From: Comamonadaceae bacterium
Lineage (GTDB): Bacteria; Pseudomonadota; Gammaproteobacteria; Burkholderiales; Burkholderiaceae_C
Assembly (NCBI GenBank): GCA_947452325.1
Contig: CANGCZ010000056.1
Location: forward strand, 1 to 8,617
DNA: 8,617 nucleotides
Direction of reading: 5' to 3'
A program made the translations under genes and the position numbers. Each line of letters starts with the position of its first letter. Position 1 is the stretch's first letter. This document shows, in pieces, positions 7,036-8,617 of this stretch. The notes below the pieces were generated by a model. The model was not told the DNA's origin, did not search any database, and was given only the letters and a program-made list of their open reading frames with translations.

Positions 7036-7461
7036 TCAACGGTTGAAAACGTTCAGGCCGGCAAAGAAAAAGGCGATTTCGTGAGCGGCTGTGTCAGGGC
7101 CGTCAGAGCCGTGCACTGCGTTGGCGTCGATGCTGTCTGCAAAGTCAGCGCGGATGGTGCCTTTGTCGGCTTTTTTCGGGTCGGTGGCGCCCATCAGATC
7201 GCGGTTTTTCAGGATGGCGTTTTCGCCTTCGAGCACCTGGATCATGACAGGGCCGGAGATCATGAAATCGACCAGGTCTTTGAAGAATGGACGGGCTTTG
7301 TGAACACCGTAAAAAGCCTCGGCCTCGCCACGGCTTAAATGCGCCATCCGCGAAGCGATGATTTTCAGGCCAGCGCCTTCGAAACGGCTGTAAATTTGGC
7401 CGATGACGTTTTTCGCGACTGCGTCGGGCTTGATGATGGAGAGTGTGCGTTCGATAGCCAT
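7036..7461 (-). CDS. ndk: Nucleoside diphosphate kinase
   Basis: Ndk balances nucleoside triphosphate pools by moving the gamma phosphate from ATP to other NDPs through a phosphohistidine intermediate. The 141-residue protein is the usual bacterial length and fully conserved in its active site: Lys11 in IIKPDAV, Tyr51, Arg87, Thr93, Arg104, Asn114 and catalytic His117 in NAVHGSDG. The ATG at 7459-7461 gives the standard start (MAIERTLSIIKPDA). A GGAAA-like purine stretch lies about 9 nt upstream. It follows rluB after 48 nt, the second-largest gap in the window, so a local promoter or partial terminator is possible there. It ends 22 nt before rlmN. The ndk-rlmN adjacency is conserved across many proteobacteria. 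Confidence 0.98.
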   Translation of the reverse strand: MAIERTLSIIKPDAVAKNVIGQIYSRFEGAGLKIIASRMAHLSRGEAEAFYGVHKARPFFKDLVDFMISGPVMIQVLEGENAILKNRDLMGATDPKKADKGTIRADFADSIDANAVHGSDGPDTAAHEIAFFFAGLNVFNR

Positions 7462-7485
7462 GAGAAAGGTTTCCAGTAAGTTGAC

Positions 7486-7506
7486 AAAAATAATGGCGAA
7501 TAGCCA
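7486..7506 (-). terminator. Weak hairpin plus T-run after rluB
   Basis: On the minus strand, just after the rluB stop, TGGC (7503-7506) can pair with GCCA (7494-7497) across a 5-nt loop. ATTATTTTT follows, running to 7486. The stem is only four perfect pairs plus a possible flanking pair after a mismatch, so at best this would be a partial terminator between rluB and ndk. Confidence 0.2.
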
Positions 7507-7509
7507 ATA

Positions 7510-8550
7510 TCAGCTGATTTTAGCCCTGCGCGGTAAAGCCTTGGATCGTGAGGCTTTCGATTTTTGGTCGCGCCGCTGCCTCGACAAGCTGTCAGCGCCT
7601 ATGAAATCGGGTTTGGCAGCAGCCACGGGGTTGTGAGAGCGGGTTTTGCGCGCAGCACCCGGGGTAGGTGCAGATTGGCGAGTTCCAGCAGGTTTTGCCG
7701 ATACCCGCCCAAGCCCGGCACTGCGTATCAGTTGTTCGGTATCTGCGCCGTCAAGTTCCATGCATTCGCCGCGTTTCAAGCCGCGTGGCAGCAGCATTTT
7801 TCCGTAACGAATGCGTATGAGTCGGCTGACAGCATGGCCTACCGCTTCGAACATTCGGCGCACTTCACGGTTACGGCCTTCTTGGATGGTCACCCGGTAC
7901 CAGCAGTTCGCGCCCTCGCCGCCGCCTTCTTCCAAACTGCCGAAACGTGCTTCACCGTCGTCCAGTTGCACACCTTCGAGCAACTTGGCTTTTTCGATAT
8001 TACTTAAATGGCCCAGCACACGCACCGCGTATTCGCGCTCTAGGCCAAAGCGTGGGTGCATGAGCTTGTTGGCGAGTTCGCCGGAGTTGGTGAACAACAA
8101 CAAACCTTCGGTATTCAAGTCCAGACGACCGACGGATTGCCATTTGCCGGTTTGCAAACGCGGCAATTTGCGAAACACCGTCGGGCGGCTTTGCGGGTCG
8201 TCGCGACTGACGATTTCGCCGGCAGGCTTGTGATAAGCAATGATGCGCGGGGGCGGCGGCTCGATACGCACAAACAAGGGTTTGCCGTTGACCTTGATGC
8301 GGTCGCCGTACTGAATGCGTTGCCCGACGTGGGCAGGCTCGTCATTGACCAGCACTTTGCCGTCAGCGATGAGTTGCTCCATGTCCAAGCGCGAACCCAA
8401 GCCGGACTGGGCCAGCACTTTGTGCAATTTGGGGGTGTCGGGCTGGGCGCTGAGTACGCGTTTGACAGGCTCGGCGGTGGCCGGGGACGGGGCTTGATCG
8501 TCGTAGGCGCCGGAGACGATGTCATCAAACTGAATGCCGGGTTTGCTCAA
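7510..8550 (-). CDS. rluB: 23S rRNA pseudouridine synthase, RluB type (RsuA/RluB/E/F family)
   Basis: RluB converts U2605 in helix 93 of 23S rRNA to pseudouridine. The 346-residue protein has a low-complexity N-terminal leader (about 1-38), an S4 RNA-binding domain (about 41-90, LHKVLAQSGLGSRLDMEQLI onward), and a catalytic domain (about 100-265). The signature GRLDLNTEGLLLFTNSGEL gives catalytic Asp144, and EGRNREVRRMFEAVGH (224-239) is also typical. A Lys/Arg/Ala-rich, probably disordered tail follows (about 281-346), common in betaproteobacterial members. The start is a TTG at 8548-8550. No ATG or GTG lies between it and the S4 domain, and it overlaps the upstream stop as TTGA, fitting translational coupling. 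The nearest purine-rich site is CAGG, about 9 nt upstream. Family assignment is sure; RluB rather than RluE/F rests on architecture and context. Confidence 0.93.
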   Translation of the reverse strand: MSKPGIQFDDIVSGAYDDQAPSPATAEPVKRVLSAQPDTPKLHKVLAQSGLGSRLDMEQLIADGKVLVNDEPAHVGQRIQYGDRIKVNGKPLFVRIEPPPPRIIAYHKPAGEIVSRDDPQSRPTVFRKLPRLQTGKWQSVGRLDLNTEGLLLFTNSGELANKLMHPRFGLEREYAVRVLGHLSNIEKAKLLEGVQLDDGEARFGSLEEGGGEGANCWYRVTIQEGRNREVRRMFEAVGHAVSRLIRIRYGKMLLPRGLKRGECMELDGADTEQLIRSAGLGRVSAKPAGTRQSAPTPGAARKTRSHNPVAAAKPDFIGADSLSRQRRDQKSKASRSKALPRRAKIS

Positions 8551-8617
8551 TGGGTGTTACCTGTGTCGGTGTCATCATGTGTGATGCGGTCTGGCTGCTC
8601 GGGCGACGAGGCAGCGT
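8547..8617 (-). CDS. C-terminal end of upstream gene, probably scpB (partial)
   Basis: On the minus strand a reading frame enters the window and ends at a TGA (8547-8549). It encodes 22 residues, AASSPEQPDRITHDDTDTGNTH. The segment is acidic and polar and looks disordered, so it carries no family signature. The stop overlaps the rluB TTG start by 4 nt, as for genes in one operon. In related Burkholderiales the gene before rluB is usually scpB, which encodes a subunit of the SMC-ScpAB chromosome condensin, and ScpB often has a variable polar tail. The other two minus-strand frames lack this exact junction: one stops earlier and the other runs through rluB out of frame. The identity is inferred from synteny only. 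Confidence 0.5.
   Translation of the reverse strand, partial: AASSPEQPDRITHDDTDTGNTH

Noticed and set aside
5573..7046. Several plus-strand open frames of 150-230 codons opposite ispG and rlmN
   Set aside because: All are antisense to intact enzymes with complete motifs, overlap each other, and show no family resemblance or ribosome binding site.
1..8617. Defence system, mobile element, CRISPR array, tRNA or riboswitch
   Set aside because: Nearly all bases lie in recognised housekeeping genes; the gaps of at most 76 nt are too short and show no repeats, cloverleaf or aptamer-like structure.

Overview
The window is a compact block of bacterial housekeeping genes, all read on the minus strand. 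The organism is almost certainly a betaproteobacterium of the order Burkholderiales, and the protein sequences look most like Comamonadaceae. This rests on three things: the gene order ndk, rlmN, ispG, hisS, yfgM, bamB, der, hfq; the IspG, Hfq and Der sequence style; and the moderately high GC content. The genus cannot be fixed from the sequence alone.

In transcription order (from high to low coordinates) the window holds: the last 22 codons of an upstream gene, probably scpB (8547-8617); rluB, a 23S rRNA pseudouridine synthase (7510-8550); ndk, nucleoside diphosphate kinase (7036-7461); rlmN, a radical-SAM rRNA/tRNA adenine methyltransferase (5904-7013); ispG, an isoprenoid-pathway iron-sulfur enzyme (4631-5884); hisS, histidyl-tRNA synthetase (3313-4608); yfgM, a membrane-anchored TPR-like periplasmic protein (2632-3291); bamB, an outer-membrane assembly lipoprotein (1496-2635); der, a double-GTPase ribosome assembly factor (140-1480); and the first 21 codons of hfq, the RNA chaperone (1-63).

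The genes are very tightly packed. Two junctions overlap by 4 nt (upstream gene/rluB and yfgM/bamB), and five gaps are 15-22 nt. Only rluB/ndk (48 nt) and der/hfq (76 nt) leave room for regulatory signals, so much of the window is probably one long transcript. There is no stretch over 300 bases without a gene. The genes fall into ribosome and translation functions (rluB, rlmN, hisS, der, hfq), envelope biogenesis (yfgM, bamB) and core metabolism (ndk, ispG).

I see no mobile element, CRISPR array, tRNA/rRNA gene, broken gene or sign of horizontal transfer, and no undescribed system. The most useful oddity is an absence: rlmN is followed directly by ispG, without the rodZ and pilF/pilW-type genes that commonly sit there in relatives. 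Smaller points are the altered Hfq rim motif (RKEH), a nearly identical DNA repeat encoding the two P-loops of der, the NKxE G4 motif in the first Der GTPase domain, and all nine visible stop codons being TGA.
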